This document shows positions 33,159 to 42,474 of a DNA stretch of 64,000 nucleotides, piece by piece. The position numbers and the translations under genes were made by a program. Every line of letters starts with the position of its first letter. Position 1 is the first letter of the stretch. The notes beneath the pieces are model-generated. The model worked only from the letters and a program-made list of their open reading frames with translations. It was not told the origin of the DNA and made no database searches. The DNA is from Gluconobacter wancherniae NBRC 103581 (lineage in GTDB: Bacteria > Pseudomonadota > Alphaproteobacteria > Acetobacterales > Acetobacteraceae), in assembly GCF_007988885.1 (NCBI RefSeq), contig NZ_BJUZ01000001.1:744001-808000 (forward strand), written 5' to 3'.

Positions 33159-35018
33159 ATGAGCGATGCGCATCTTCCGCAGAGGAGCACCTTGCGTGCG
33201 GCGCTCGTCGGAAACCCAAACAGTGGCAAAACCTCTCTTTTCAATCAGCTTACGGGCAGCCATCAAAAGGTTGCCAACTATGCAGGCGTAACGGTTGAGC
33301 GAAAGGAAGGGCGCTTCACGACCCCACAGGGACGCGAGGTTCGCCTTCTGGATCTCCCGGGCGCCTATAGCCTCAGTTCCACAAGCCCTGACGAAGACGT
33401 TACCCGCGATGTGTGTCTGGGTCGTCACGCGACCGAACAGCGGCCAGAACTGATAATCTGTGTTGTTTCAGCCAGTAATCTGCGCTTGCATCTGCGCTTC
33501 CTTCTGGAAATCAAACAGCTAGGCCTTCCCGTCATTGTTGCCCTGAGCATGATGGATGAGGCGAAGAAGCGCGGTCTGCAGATCGATATCACGGGCCTTC
33601 AGGCTGAGCTTGGTATGCCAGTTGTGCCTGTCATCAGCCTACGCAAGGACGGCGTTGCGCGGCTGTTGCAGGTTCTGGACATGGAAGTGCCGACACCGCC
33701 ACCTCCTCTGGAGGACGGGACGGATCTTCATGCGAAGGTTCGGACACTCCTCAAAACCTATACGAATGAAGAAACTCTCGGCACGGACGTTCTGGTAGAC
33801 AGGCTGGACAGGTGGCTTCTACACCCTGTCTGGGGGCCTGCCATTTTGCTCGTCGTCCTTTTTGTCATGTTCCAGACGGTATTCGCCTGGGCGCAGCCTC
33901 TTATGGATGGGCTGGATTCCGGGATCGGTCTTCTGGGCCAGATCATTCTGAAACCACTTCCTGATGGGATATTGCGAAGTCTGCTGGCTGATGGCGTGAT
34001 TGCTGGGGCGGGGACGGTTGTCGTTTTCCTGCCGCAGATTCTGCTGCTGTTTTTGTGGATCCTGGCCCTTGAGGAATCTGGATATCTACCGCGCGCTGCG
34101 TTTCTCCTTGATCGCGTCATGGCGACGGCAGGCCTGAGCGGGCGCTCGTTCATCCCGCTTCTATCGAGTTTTGCCTGCGCTATTCCGGGCATCATGGCAG
34201 CCCGGACCATTCAAAACCCGCGAGACCGTCTGGTGACGATCCTCATCGCGCCACTCATGACATGCTCGGCACGTCTTCCTGTCTACACACTTTTGATCGC
34301 AGCTTTTGTTCCGCACCGGACCGTTTTGGGTGTTCTGGGCCTACAGGGTCTTGTGCTTTTCGCGCTTTATGCTGTGGCGATCATTAGTGGTGTGGCCGCA
34401 GCCCGCATTATGACGCGCGGTGTGAAATCCGAAGAACATCCACTTCTGCTGGAACTTCCGCCCTACCGCCTTCCAAATCCGCGCAGTCTGGCGCTGGGCT
34501 TGTGGCAACGGGCAACCATGTTCCTGTCACGTGTGGGTACGATCATCGTAACACTAAACGTGTTGCTTTGGGCGCTTTCCAGTTTTCCCCTACCGCCTGC
34601 CAATGCAACGGGCGCTGCTATCGATTACAGTCTGGCTGGCAGGATCGGGCATCTTATGCTTCCGATTTTTGCGCCCATAGGGTTCAACTGGCAGATCTGT
34701 GTATCGCTTATTCCGGGTCTGGCGGCGCGTGAGGTTGCAGTTAGCGCATTGGCCACTGTCTATGCTCTTGGCGCATCCGAAGACAGTGCTGCTGAAAAGC
34801 TGATGCCTCTGCTGTCTGCACATTGGAGCATGGCTACAGCATTCTCGCTGCTGGCATGGTATGTTTATGCCCCGCAGTGCATTTCAACGCTCGCCGTCAT
34901 GCGGCGCGAGACGCGCTCCATGAAAGTTGTTCTGGGCGCTGCTGCCTATCTGTTCGGGCTTGCTTACGCAGCGTCGCTCCTCACATATCACATCACCCGC
35001 GCATTTACCGGAGGCTGA
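33159..35018 (+). CDS. feoB: FeoB, ferrous iron permease
   Basis: 619 residues. N-terminal G domain: GNPNSGKTSLFNQLTG (G1), DLPGAYSL (G3) and ALSMMDEA at the G4 position, where Asn of NxxD is Ser. The C-terminal two thirds hold two gate regions with conserved Cys (SSFACAIPGIMAART and APLMTCSARLPVYTLLI) and multiple membrane spans. Imports Fe2+ across the inner membrane. Shorter than the E. coli form (about 770), as in many alphaproteobacteria. The G4 substitution is odd and may lower guanine specificity. Confidence 0.95.
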   Translation: MSDAHLPQRSTLRAALVGNPNSGKTSLFNQLTGSHQKVANYAGVTVERKEGRFTTPQGREVRLLDLPGAYSLSSTSPDEDVTRDVCLGRHATEQRPELIICVVSASNLRLHLRFLLEIKQLGLPVIVALSMMDEAKKRGLQIDITGLQAELGMPVVPVISLRKDGVARLLQVLDMEVPTPPPPLEDGTDLHAKVRTLLKTYTNEETLGTDVLVDRLDRWLLHPVWGPAILLVVLFVMFQTVFAWAQPLMDGLDSGIGLLGQIILKPLPDGILRSLLADGVIAGAGTVVVFLPQILLLFLWILALEESGYLPRAAFLLDRVMATAGLSGRSFIPLLSSFACAIPGIMAARTIQNPRDRLVTILIAPLMTCSARLPVYTLLIAAFVPHRTVLGVLGLQGLVLFALYAVAIISGVAAARIMTRGVKSEEHPLLLELPPYRLPNPRSLALGLWQRATMFLSRVGTIIVTLNVLLWALSSFPLPPANATGAAIDYSLAGRIGHLMLPIFAPIGFNWQICVSLIPGLAAREVAVSALATVYALGASEDSAAEKLMPLLSAHWSMATAFSLLAWYVYAPQCISTLAVMRRETRSMKVVLGAAAYLFGLAYAASLLTYHITRAFTGG

Positions 35019-35019
35019 C

Positions 35020-35211
35020 ATGATTGAATTCGTTGTTGCTTCGCTTATCGTTCTCTGCGCCGCTTTATATTGGTATGCGCGCCTTTTCCCTCAGGGATGG
35101 CAGAAAGTACGGGCGGGCATGGGGCTCAAAACATCCCCGGCTGTGATCAATAAAAGCGGGGGATGTGGGAGCTGTTCTGGTTGCAAGGTCGGCTGCAAAA
35201 GCCACCAATAG
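35020..35211 (+). CDS. FeoB-associated Cys-rich membrane protein
   Basis: 63 residues, starting one base after the feoB stop. One N-terminal membrane helix followed by a C-terminal tail with CGSCSGCKVGC. This pattern is seen in small proteins encoded after feoB. The Cys cluster may bind iron or sense redox state at the membrane. Not the classical FeoC helix-turn-helix. Confidence 0.85.
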   Translation: MIEFVVASLIVLCAALYWYARLFPQGWQKVRAGMGLKTSPAVINKSGGCGSCSGCKVGCKSHQ

Positions 35212-35220
35212 CAAAATACC

Positions 35221-35748
35221 TCATTTTTCCATGAGGCGGGGCATCAGCTCAACGAAATTGCAGGGCACGTGCCGGCTGTCCAACTGGAAGCGGAGGATAT
35301 CATCCCACCCATCAGTGACAGCTGTTCTGGAGCCAGGGAGAGCGAACAGGTAGGTGCCGCCTGCCAGTCCTGCCAATGCACGGGACTGTATCGTGGAGGT
35401 GCCAATTTTTTGATAGGAAAGCATTCGAAACAGCTCTCCAAAGCCCGGTATAGGCTTTTCGATCACGGCCTCAAACGCCTCTGGAGTAATGTCACGGCCC
35501 GTTACGCCAGTGCCGCCCGTGCTGATCACAACGTCGACGTCTGCCGCGCTAATCCATTTCCGCAGATGTGACGTAATGCTCGTCACATCGTCGCGGACGA
35601 GCGCACGGTCTGCGAGGGTATGCCCACTGCTCTCGATCCGGCTTTGCAGAACGTCCCCGGATGGATCGTCAGCCAGAGATCGTGTGTCTGAGACCGTAAG
35701 AGCCGCAATGCGCACAGGAATGAACCTGCGGGTTTCGTCTATGGGCAT
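35221..35748 (-). CDS. moaB: MoaB-family molybdopterin-binding protein
   Basis: 175 residues from the ATG at 35748. Has TVSDTRSLADDPSGD near the N-terminus and STGGTGVTGRDITPEAF, the MoaB/MogA signature for molybdopterin adenylylation, plus ALPGSRTAV near the end. Works in molybdenum cofactor synthesis; MoaB of E. coli itself is of uncertain activity. Convergent with the feo operon, 9 bases from its end. Confidence 0.93.
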   Translation of the reverse strand: MPIDETRRFIPVRIAALTVSDTRSLADDPSGDVLQSRIESSGHTLADRALVRDDVTSITSHLRKWISAADVDVVISTGGTGVTGRDITPEAFEAVIEKPIPGFGELFRMLSYQKIGTSTIQSRALAGLAGGTYLFALPGSRTAVTDGWDDILRFQLDSRHVPCNFVELMPRLMEK

Positions 35749-35770
35749 GGGAAATCCTGTTTTGAGCGAT

Positions 35771-36256
35771 TTAGCAGGTCCGTGTAGGCAAGGCGTGGGC
35801 AGCGTGGGATTCTGCCCTGCAGCGCCTGTCTGCTGATCGTGCGCGACTGTGAAAATCCTCACTCAGGGCGGCAAGGGTGATGGTACCGAGGCGGTTCAGG
35901 AGAAGCGCCTCGGCTTCTTGGAATGTATCATTGAGAGCGGCATTTACGGCCTGCTCCACGAAGCACCGTGGTGCCTCGGTCCTGTTGCCCAGAGCAAAAA
36001 GATCCGGAGATCCAAGTGCAAGATACACATCCAGAAGTGTGACCGTGCTCAGGTCCTGAGCGATGGTCCAGCCACCGCCATGGCCCTTGTCAGAACGGAC
36101 ATATCCCTTATTTCGCAGTCCACCCATGATACGCCTGATCACCACAGGATTGGTTTTGATCAACCCAGCCAGGGTTTCGGATGTCACAGGTTCACTGGCC
36201 TGAGCCATATGGACCAGAACGTGGAGCACGCCGGACAGTCTGCTATCTCGCCTCAT
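35771..36256 (-). CDS. Rrf2-family transcriptional regulator
   Basis: 161 residues from the ATG at 36256; the frame extends to 36382 but that start lies inside an inverted repeat. N-terminal winged HTH ([10 protein letters not shown] ... [38 protein letters not shown]). Only one Cys sits in the region where IscR/NsrR place their Fe-S cluster (APRCFVE), so it may be a YwnA-type non-cluster regulator. It is between feo and a siderophore receptor. Confidence 0.88.
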   Translation of the reverse strand: MRRDSRLSGVLHVLVHMAQASEPVTSETLAGLIKTNPVVIRRIMGGLRNKGYVRSDKGHGGGWTIAQDLSTVTLLDVYLALGSPDLFALGNRTEAPRCFVEQAVNAALNDTFQEAEALLLNRLGTITLAALSEDFHSRARSADRRCRAESHAAHALPTRTC

Positions 36257-36377
36257 GAAACTTGGTAGGTTGGGGACGCACACAAAGTCAATCTCCGCCT
36301 TAGCACTGGAGGAAAAAGGGTGCGTTTTGGTACGAATTTCCGGAGGTCTGTTCGAAGGGTTTGCGGCGACGGAACGT

Positions 36378-36399
36378 TTCATATTTTTTGAAATATGAA
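36378..36399. promoter_or_regulatory. Perfect 9-bp inverted repeat, candidate Rrf2 operator
   Basis: TTCATATTT and AAATATGAA are separated by 4 bases, between the divergent Rrf2 gene and the TonB receptor. The arms resemble NsrR-type half sites (ATGnATTT/AAATnCAT), although the spacer differs. May be the operator of the adjacent regulator. Confidence 0.5.
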
Positions 36400-36415
36400 T
36401 ATGTTCGGCTAGTTG

Positions 36416-36444
36416 TTGACATTAATTCTTAATTGCAAATAGAA
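36416..36444 (+). promoter_or_regulatory. Likely receptor promoter with possible Fur-type box
   Basis: TTGACA (36416-36421) is followed after 17 bases by ATAGAA as a weak -10. The spacer holds ATTAATTCTTAATTGCAAAT, which shares AATTGCAA with the Sel1-gene box. Iron repression is plausible; scored by eye only. Confidence 0.4.
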
Positions 36445-36477
36445 GCGGGACCTCTTTCCTTCGTGCTTCGAGTTGCC

Positions 36478-38766
36478 ATGAACACTTCATCAATGATGCG
36501 CGGTCTTCTGCCCGCTATAGTTGCGCTCAGCGCAGGATATTCCGATGCTCTCGCCGCAGCTGTAGAGCCAGAGCTAGCTCAGGGGCAGGAGCGTGCGGAG
36601 AAAAAAAATACCGCCAGACCGAGCAAGGTAAAACCACAATCGGGAGTGGAAAACATTGTCGTGACGGCCACAGGCATGTCCCGTGCATCGTCGGCCACCA
36701 AGACACGAACTCCCATCATTGAATCCCCGCAGAGCATCTCCATCATCAGCCGGGAAGAAATTGACCTTCGCGCCTCTCCAACCATCGCCGACGCTCTTTC
36801 CTACACTGCAGGTGTTCAGGCAGAGCCTTCTGGCATCGATAGTCGCGTTGATGAGGTTTCGGTGCGCGGTTTCGGGGCAGGCGGATTTTCATCCAACAAC
36901 AATTTCGTAGATGGTCTGCGATTGCCCACCGGTGGGCAATGGACGCGTACGTCGTTTGATCCTTTTGCGCTTCAGCAGATTGAAGTTCTCAAAGGGCCGT
37001 CAGGAGCACTTTACGGGCAAACGGCACCAGGCGGTGTCGTCAATCTCGTTACGAAAAGACCGACGGATAAAGGGCATGGCGAACTGATGCTTCAGGGGGC
37101 GGGGTTTACGGACCTCAGAAACTGGCAAGGGCAGGCATCTGCGGATGTGTCCGGACGCATAACCAAAGGCGGGACATTGCAGGGACGTATCGTGGGGCTT
37201 GCGCGTTATGGTGACACGCAGGTCGATAATGTTCGTCTTGGACGGTATTACATTTCTCCTAGTCTTACCTGGAATATTGCTCCGCACACAAGCTGGACAT
37301 TCCTCGGTCAGTATCAGCGTGATCAGGGTGGATCCACATTCCAGTTCCTGCCCGCTGCCGGGACGCTATATTCGTCCAATGGAAAATACATTTCCAACCA
37401 TGCCAATATTGGTGAGCCGAACTGGGATACATTCAACCGCAACCAGTATCTGGCAGGTTCTTTCTTTGAGCATCGGTTCAACCAGTATCTGACGGTTCGG
37501 AACAACACTCGATACACGCGCATCGAAACGCTTTATCGCGCAACGGTTCTGTCAGGGAATACGGTTACCAAATGCACGGCTGCGATTGCAGGTTGCGTGG
37601 CGGGCGAAACCGTAGGGCGTCGTGCCGTTGAGGGGCGCGGGCAATCACAGGGCGTTACGACGGACACGCAGTTTGAAGGCCACGTAAAAACCGGACTGAT
37701 CCGCCACCTCCTGCTTGTCGGAACGGACTATTTTTACACCGACTGGTACCACGACCGCGATCTTGTGAATTTTGCTCTTGTACTTCCGATACTTAATATT
37801 TTCGATCCGGTGTCGAGAGGATCCAATGGTTATTCACAGGGTCTTGCGCCGCAGGTTTATACCTCGACAATCAGCCACCAGAACGGCATCTATTTTCAGG
37901 ACCAGCTCAAGTTCGATCGCCTCCGCATAACAATCGGTGGGCGCCAGGACTGGGCTTATGACAACACCCTGAACGTACTCACCAAAAGGCGCTACATTAC
38001 CCGCTCAAACGCATTTACGTGGCGCGCAGGTGGCGTTTACCTGTTTGATAATGGTCTGGCGCCGTATTTCAGTTATGCGCAATCGTTTCAGCCTCAGGTC
38101 TCCGATCCATCAACATCTGTGGACGGAAATCCTTTCAAGCCCACAACGGGCGATCAGTACGAAGCTGGACTCCGCTATCAGTATGGCAACAGTATTTATA
38201 TCACGTTTGGTGGCTATCAGATCACCCAGCAGAATATAACGACCCCCGATCCGCTTGGCCGTATGTGCGGCACCGCCACCTGCCTGACGCAGACGGGCGA
38301 GGGGCGCGTTCGTGGGTTGGAGCTTGAGGGCAAGGCATCTCTGCCCTGGGACATGGCGATCATTTTTACAGGAACCCGCAGTGATGCGAAGACCACAAAA
38401 TCCAATACAGCATCTCAGGTCGGAAACTATTTGCCGCAGGCTCCGAAATGGATGGCGTCCCTGTTCGTCGATCAACGCATTCGCCATGGTGTATTTGCCG
38501 GTGTGGGGCTCGGCGGTGGTGTCCGTTACACAGGTCAGAGCTATGGCGATACAGCAAATACGCTGGCTATCCCTGACTACACACTCTTCGACCTTTTCCT
38601 GCGGTATGACTTTGCAGTGGCACACCCGCGATACAAAGGCCTCTCACTATCGCTTAATGCGCGTAATATAGCTGACAAGCGATACGTGGCCACCTGCACG
38701 GCAACGTCCGCCTGCTATTATGGTCAGGGTCGCAACCTGACGGCGCGCCTTCAGTATAAATGGTAA
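36478..38766 (+). CDS. TonB-dependent ferrisiderophore receptor
   Basis: 762 residues from the ATG at 36478. Signal peptide to about ALA; plug with ENIVVTATG, RTPIIESPQSISIISREEID, QQIEVLKGPSGALYGQ and PGGVVNLVTKRP; beta-barrel ending YKW. The PQSISI and GPSGxLYG forms are typical of FhuA/FpvA-like siderophore receptors. Imports a ferric siderophore across the outer membrane. Followed directly by DUF3325, DUF3649 and PepSY genes that commonly accompany such receptors. Confidence 0.93.
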   Translation: MNTSSMMRGLLPAIVALSAGYSDALAAAVEPELAQGQERAEKKNTARPSKVKPQSGVENIVVTATGMSRASSATKTRTPIIESPQSISIISREEIDLRASPTIADALSYTAGVQAEPSGIDSRVDEVSVRGFGAGGFSSNNNFVDGLRLPTGGQWTRTSFDPFALQQIEVLKGPSGALYGQTAPGGVVNLVTKRPTDKGHGELMLQGAGFTDLRNWQGQASADVSGRITKGGTLQGRIVGLARYGDTQVDNVRLGRYYISPSLTWNIAPHTSWTFLGQYQRDQGGSTFQFLPAAGTLYSSNGKYISNHANIGEPNWDTFNRNQYLAGSFFEHRFNQYLTVRNNTRYTRIETLYRATVLSGNTVTKCTAAIAGCVAGETVGRRAVEGRGQSQGVTTDTQFEGHVKTGLIRHLLLVGTDYFYTDWYHDRDLVNFALVLPILNIFDPVSRGSNGYSQGLAPQVYTSTISHQNGIYFQDQLKFDRLRITIGGRQDWAYDNTLNVLTKRRYITRSNAFTWRAGGVYLFDNGLAPYFSYAQSFQPQVSDPSTSVDGNPFKPTTGDQYEAGLRYQYGNSIYITFGGYQITQQNITTPDPLGRMCGTATCLTQTGEGRVRGLELEGKASLPWDMAIIFTGTRSDAKTTKSNTASQVGNYLPQAPKWMASLFVDQRIRHGVFAGVGLGGGVRYTGQSYGDTANTLAIPDYTLFDLFLRYDFAVAHPRYKGLSLSLNARNIADKRYVATCTATSACYYGQGRNLTARLQYKW

Positions 38767-38774
38767 GTGCCACT

Positions 38775-39047
38775 ATGCTGACAGTCATTCTTGGCATTGT
38801 TTTTGCCAGCGTCGGGGCGGTGATGTTCTATCTGGCGTCTCCGCACCAGAAGCTGCTTGCCGTAGCGGTGCCCCGGCGCCCTCTCCGGGCTCTCAGCATC
38901 CTGTCCCTTATCGGGGCAGGATTGCTGCTGGTGCGGATTGTTGGGGCAGGGACAGCTTTCTTTGCGGTTCTGACTCTTCTGATGGCTTTGTGGTCTATCG
39001 CGCCCATATTTGTGGCCCTCATACGCTACCAGAGGACGCATCCATGA
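38775..39047 (+). CDS. DUF3325-like small membrane protein
   Basis: 90 residues with three hydrophobic spans. A His/Gln-containing SPHQKLL motif follows the first helix, as in DUF3325 proteins next to PepSY iron-reduction genes. Stop overlaps the next start by 4 bases (ATGA). Role in siderophore use is inferred from context. Confidence 0.7.
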   Translation: MLTVILGIVFASVGAVMFYLASPHQKLLAVAVPRRPLRALSILSLIGAGLLLVRIVGAGTAFFAVLTLLMALWSIAPIFVALIRYQRTHP

Positions 39048-39349
39048 GTGTTTCTTCTGCAAAGCCGCTAAGCAGTCGCAACTGGTTCTCCAAGGCTTCG
39101 GCAGGAAGCGTCTTCGGACTAGGGCTCACCTTTGCGATAGCCGGGATTATTGGCCTTCTCATTCATTCGGATGCGATGCCCATGTCTGCCTCCGGGCAAC
39201 TGCTGATGTGGCTCATTCCCACACTCTGGATAGCCATTCTCGGAGCATGTTTCATGTTTCGGTCAGGGCTGAGGGCATGGGCGGTTCTGGGTGCACTCAA
39301 CATCGTTCTCTGGGGCGTATTTTTTACGATGCGGGCGACATTTTCATGA
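39044..39349 (+). CDS. DUF3649-like iron uptake membrane protein
   Basis: 101 residues with three probable membrane spans. The SRNWFSKASAGSVFGLGLTF start and ACFMFRSGLRAWAVL segment fit the DUF3649 family that sits between siderophore receptors and PepSY proteins. Coupled on both sides by ATGA overlaps. Confidence 0.7.
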   Translation: MSVSSAKPLSSRNWFSKASAGSVFGLGLTFAIAGIIGLLIHSDAMPMSASGQLLMWLIPTLWIAILGACFMFRSGLRAWAVLGALNIVLWGVFFTMRATFS

Positions 39350-40914
39350 AGATACGCGCCGACATTCTTCGAATGTACAAGGATATCCATAGCTGGGTCG
39401 GTATTACTGCCGGACTGGCGCTTTTCGTGGCATTTTACGCAGGTGCCATCACGATGTTCGAAAGCCCGCTGCAAAACTGGGCAACAAGGCCTGTGCCTGT
39501 TTCCTCCGTGGCGCTGGAAAAAACACCTGAGCTTCTGGCAAAAATTTTTGCAGCCCAGCCACAGGCGATGAAGTCCTATTCCGTGATCGTCCACCCTACG
39601 CCCGAGCAACCCGCACGCGTTATGTGGGCGGCTCTTTCTGGCCAGGAGCGCGTGTCGCGACACAAGGTCTATGCCGGGATGGACGCAGATGGAAATCTTG
39701 AGATCGTTCATCAGGATCCTCCGGAAATAGCGAACTTCATCAATGTCTTACATCAAAGAGTCGGCCTGCCATTTCCGCGTGCCATTTCCCGGCCAATTAT
39801 GGGAATTATTGCGCTTCTCTATGGGCTTGCGCTGATTTCAGGAACACTCATCCTCCTTCCCAGTCTTGCGAAAGACCTCTTCGCCCTGCGTATAAGCCAT
39901 AACGTAAAGAGGCTCTGGCTGGATGTGCATAATGTTCTCGGCTTCTTTTCATTGCCGTTTCACATCGTCATGGCGATATCCTCGGTAGTCTTTGCGTTTC
40001 ACGAGCCCATTTTTGCTGTTGAGCACTGGATGCTCGGAAAGTCCTCCGCACTACACCCTCCACAGGTACGTCATGGTGGCACGCAGCAATCACACACTGT
40101 TCTTCTGACGCCTGAGGCTATTCTTCAGTCCCTAAAGGTGCAGGTCCCTGAATTTGAGCCAGATACGCTGAATTATGCACAAGGGAGAGGTGGAAAACTC
40201 GCATTGCGCGTTGCGGGCCATGATCCCAGATATGCTCTTCGGGGTCCCGATAGCGGATTTGCTGGTGTCGATCCTTATACTGGTAAGATTGTTTCGACCG
40301 ACTATCTGCCTGGACATCAAACGCCTGCATTTGCGGTTACAACCTGGTTTTTCTCGCTGCATTTCGGAAGTTTTGGGGGCACCCCTGTTCGCTGGCTTTA
40401 TTTTATACTGGGCCTTGCCGGAGCATTCCTGTTTTACACTGGCAATTTGCTTTGGGTTGAATCCCGGCGCAGGAGAGAGCGCAAAACGGGCCTACTGCAC
40501 GATACACGTGCCACCACCATACTTGCATCCCTTACAATCGGTTGTACGCTCGGGTGCGTGGCAGGCATTTCGGCCAGTTTTGCTGCTAACTCGTTTCTTC
40601 CGGGTGGCGGCAGTTACGCGGCTATTGAGTCCGTCTACTATGCTGTATTTCTGTTCATGATTTTTTTGGCATTCGTGGTCGGGGTGCAGTCTCACAAGCA
40701 GCTTCTGCTCGCAATCGCGGGAGTGTTTACGATTGCGGTTCCAGTAGTTGACATCCTCGCCCGTCCGGCCGTTTTCCTGCGGTCCGGCGCATTATCGCTT
40801 GATGGTACTGCGTTTTTTCTTGGTGCAGGTTTGATCCTGACAGCCATGAAAATACACTTGCGAACACAGAAGAGACGTTGCGTGCAGTCTGACCTGTCAG
40901 CGTCGCCACGTTAA
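39346..40914 (+). CDS. PepSY-TM domain protein, probable ferric-siderophore reductase component
   Basis: 522 residues. N-terminal YKDIHSWVGITAGLALFVAFYAGAITMFE is the PepSY_TM signature, followed by a periplasmic PepSY region, WLDVHNVLGFFSLPFHIVMA, a further helix, and several C-terminal spans (about residues 340-500). Conserved His pairs in the helices suggest haem b. Such proteins reduce ferric siderophores in the periplasm in other bacteria. Fourth gene of the receptor operon; the stop overlaps the convergent clcF gene by 18 bases. Confidence 0.87.
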   Translation: MKIRADILRMYKDIHSWVGITAGLALFVAFYAGAITMFESPLQNWATRPVPVSSVALEKTPELLAKIFAAQPQAMKSYSVIVHPTPEQPARVMWAALSGQERVSRHKVYAGMDADGNLEIVHQDPPEIANFINVLHQRVGLPFPRAISRPIMGIIALLYGLALISGTLILLPSLAKDLFALRISHNVKRLWLDVHNVLGFFSLPFHIVMAISSVVFAFHEPIFAVEHWMLGKSSALHPPQVRHGGTQQSHTVLLTPEAILQSLKVQVPEFEPDTLNYAQGRGGKLALRVAGHDPRYALRGPDSGFAGVDPYTGKIVSTDYLPGHQTPAFAVTTWFFSLHFGSFGGTPVRWLYFILGLAGAFLFYTGNLLWVESRRRRERKTGLLHDTRATTILASLTIGCTLGCVAGISASFAANSFLPGGGSYAAIESVYYAVFLFMIFLAFVVGVQSHKQLLLAIAGVFTIAVPVVDILARPAVFLRSGALSLDGTAFFLGAGLILTAMKIHLRTQKRRCVQSDLSASPR

Positions 40915-42252
40915 AAACGAACTCTTGTTCAGAGTGCGGGTATCGCGCAGTGCGATACCCTGAGCCAGATCAGGTTGGCGCGTTTTGGGCACGCCAATCC
41001 TCTGGGCTAGGTAAATTCCTGTGTGACCGGAACACAGATAAGCAACAAAACACCCTACCGCGAAATATACCGCGTTTACGCTACCGAATAATTCGATCGC
41101 CATGAGAGTACAGGCCAAAGGTGTATTGGCCGCGCCAGCAAATACTGCAACAAACCCGACCGCCGACAGAAGATCCACAGGCACACCCAGAAACGGTGCA
41201 AGTGCATTTCCCAGTCCTGCTCCAATAAAGAAAAGTGGTGTGACTTCGCCACCTTTGTAGCCCGATCCAAGAACGGCGACCGTGAAAATCATCTTCCATA
41301 ACCAACTCCATCCAAAATGATTGGTACCGAGGAAGCTGATGATTGATGGTGTGTTCGCATCTGGGGCAGTGACGCCAAGGCCGAGATACGCGTTTGTGCC
41401 TGCGATCCAGACAAGCGCTATCGTCAGCACGCCACCTAGCGCAGGTCTTAGCCAGCCATAGGGGCATATTTGCTTAAATACTGTTGATAGCGCATGTACG
41501 CTTTCTGCAAATATCCGGCTGCAAAGACCTAAAAGGACGCTCCCGACTGCGACTTTCGCCAACAGGATAAGACTGACATGGAAATGAACTCCATGATCTA
41601 CTGAGAGGCCCGTATAATCAATGTGGTAGATAACGTGATGGACACCCCAGTGATGGCATGTCCAATCTGCGAGAATAGAAGCGAAAGCGACCGGAAGAAG
41701 TGCTGCATAATCCAGTCGGCCGATCGTAACGACCTCTAGACCAAAGATCGCGCCTGCCAATGGTGTGCCGAATACTGCGCCAAACCCGGCCGAGATGCCC
41801 GACATGAGGAGTATGCGCGTTGATCTGGCATCAAGATGGACGAGCCGTCCGATCCCGCTTGCAATACTACCTCCTATCTGGATGGCGGTGCCTTCACGGC
41901 CCACAGAAGCGCCAAAAAGATGGCTGATCACAGTCGATATCAGAACAAGGGGGGCCATCCGTAAGGGGATACCGCCGCCTGGCTCATGAATTTCATCAAT
42001 GATGAGATTGTTGCCGCCTTCCGCACTTTTACCAAGCCAGAAATAGACTAGTCCCACAGCGACACCGGCAAATGGCAGCAGGAAAAGCAACCACGGAGAA
42101 GCTGTACGAATGTTTGTTACGGTATCCAGAAGCCATAGAAACAGTGCACAGAGAGTCCCGATACACATAGCTGTCGGGACAAGAATTGCGGTCCATTTTG
42201 CAACGGCAAGAGCGGTTTGAGTACCATAAATGCGGAAAGTGGAATTGATCAT
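40897..42252 (-). CDS. CLC-F type fluoride/proton antiporter
   Basis: 451 residues, CLC fold. The stretch IPLRMAPLVLISTVISHLFG followed by GASVGREGTAIQIGG has the CLC-F form (GREGTAxQ, no GSGIP chloride motif). Start is ATG 42252 with GGGAGGAG upstream. Exports F- in exchange for H+. The fluoride riboswitch 49 bases upstream fixes the substrate much more firmly than sequence alone. Confidence 0.93.
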   Translation of the reverse strand: MINSTFRIYGTQTALAVAKWTAILVPTAMCIGTLCALFLWLLDTVTNIRTASPWLLFLLPFAGVAVGLVYFWLGKSAEGGNNLIIDEIHEPGGGIPLRMAPLVLISTVISHLFGASVGREGTAIQIGGSIASGIGRLVHLDARSTRILLMSGISAGFGAVFGTPLAGAIFGLEVVTIGRLDYAALLPVAFASILADWTCHHWGVHHVIYHIDYTGLSVDHGVHFHVSLILLAKVAVGSVLLGLCSRIFAESVHALSTVFKQICPYGWLRPALGGVLTIALVWIAGTNAYLGLGVTAPDANTPSIISFLGTNHFGWSWLWKMIFTVAVLGSGYKGGEVTPLFFIGAGLGNALAPFLGVPVDLLSAVGFVAVFAGAANTPLACTLMAIELFGSVNAVYFAVGCFVAYLCSGHTGIYLAQRIGVPKTRQPDLAQGIALRDTRTLNKSSFLTWRR

Positions 42253-42300
42253 GGCGAACGCACTCCTCCCTTTAAACGCCCATAAAGCGAGGCGGGTTGG

Positions 42301-42364
42301 GTAGGAGTCATCAGCAGCCCGAAGGGTGCGGTTCGACCAGAATGGTCAGGCAGAGTCCATTGCC
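42301..42364 (-). promoter_or_regulatory. Fluoride riboswitch (crcB motif)
   Basis: On minus it reads GGCAATGGACTCTGCC, then AACCGC, an apical CCTTCGGG stem, and ends CTGCTGATGACTCCTAC, matching the crcB consensus (GG-ATGG, AACCGC, CTGATGAC-CCTAC). It begins at 42364 and is followed, before the ATG at 42252, by a GC hairpin and a strong ribosome binding site. Fluoride binding should raise expression of the exporter. Confidence 0.95.
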
Positions 42365-42395
42365 TAAAGCTTCAGAAGCCTGAAACTCCTCTGCC

Positions 42396-42401
42396 TGTCA
42401 A
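42396..42401 (-). promoter_or_regulatory. -35 box of fluoride-riboswitch promoter
   Basis: Perfect TTGACA on minus, ending about 31 bases before the riboswitch 5' end, which would put the transcription start at about 42366. The -10 (CTTCTG region) is weak. Confidence 0.5.
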
Positions 42402-42474
42402 GAAAACCGCCCTCATATTTATGCATTTAAAAGAGGTATGCGATGAGAGAAGATATAAGACAGGATAAAATCCG

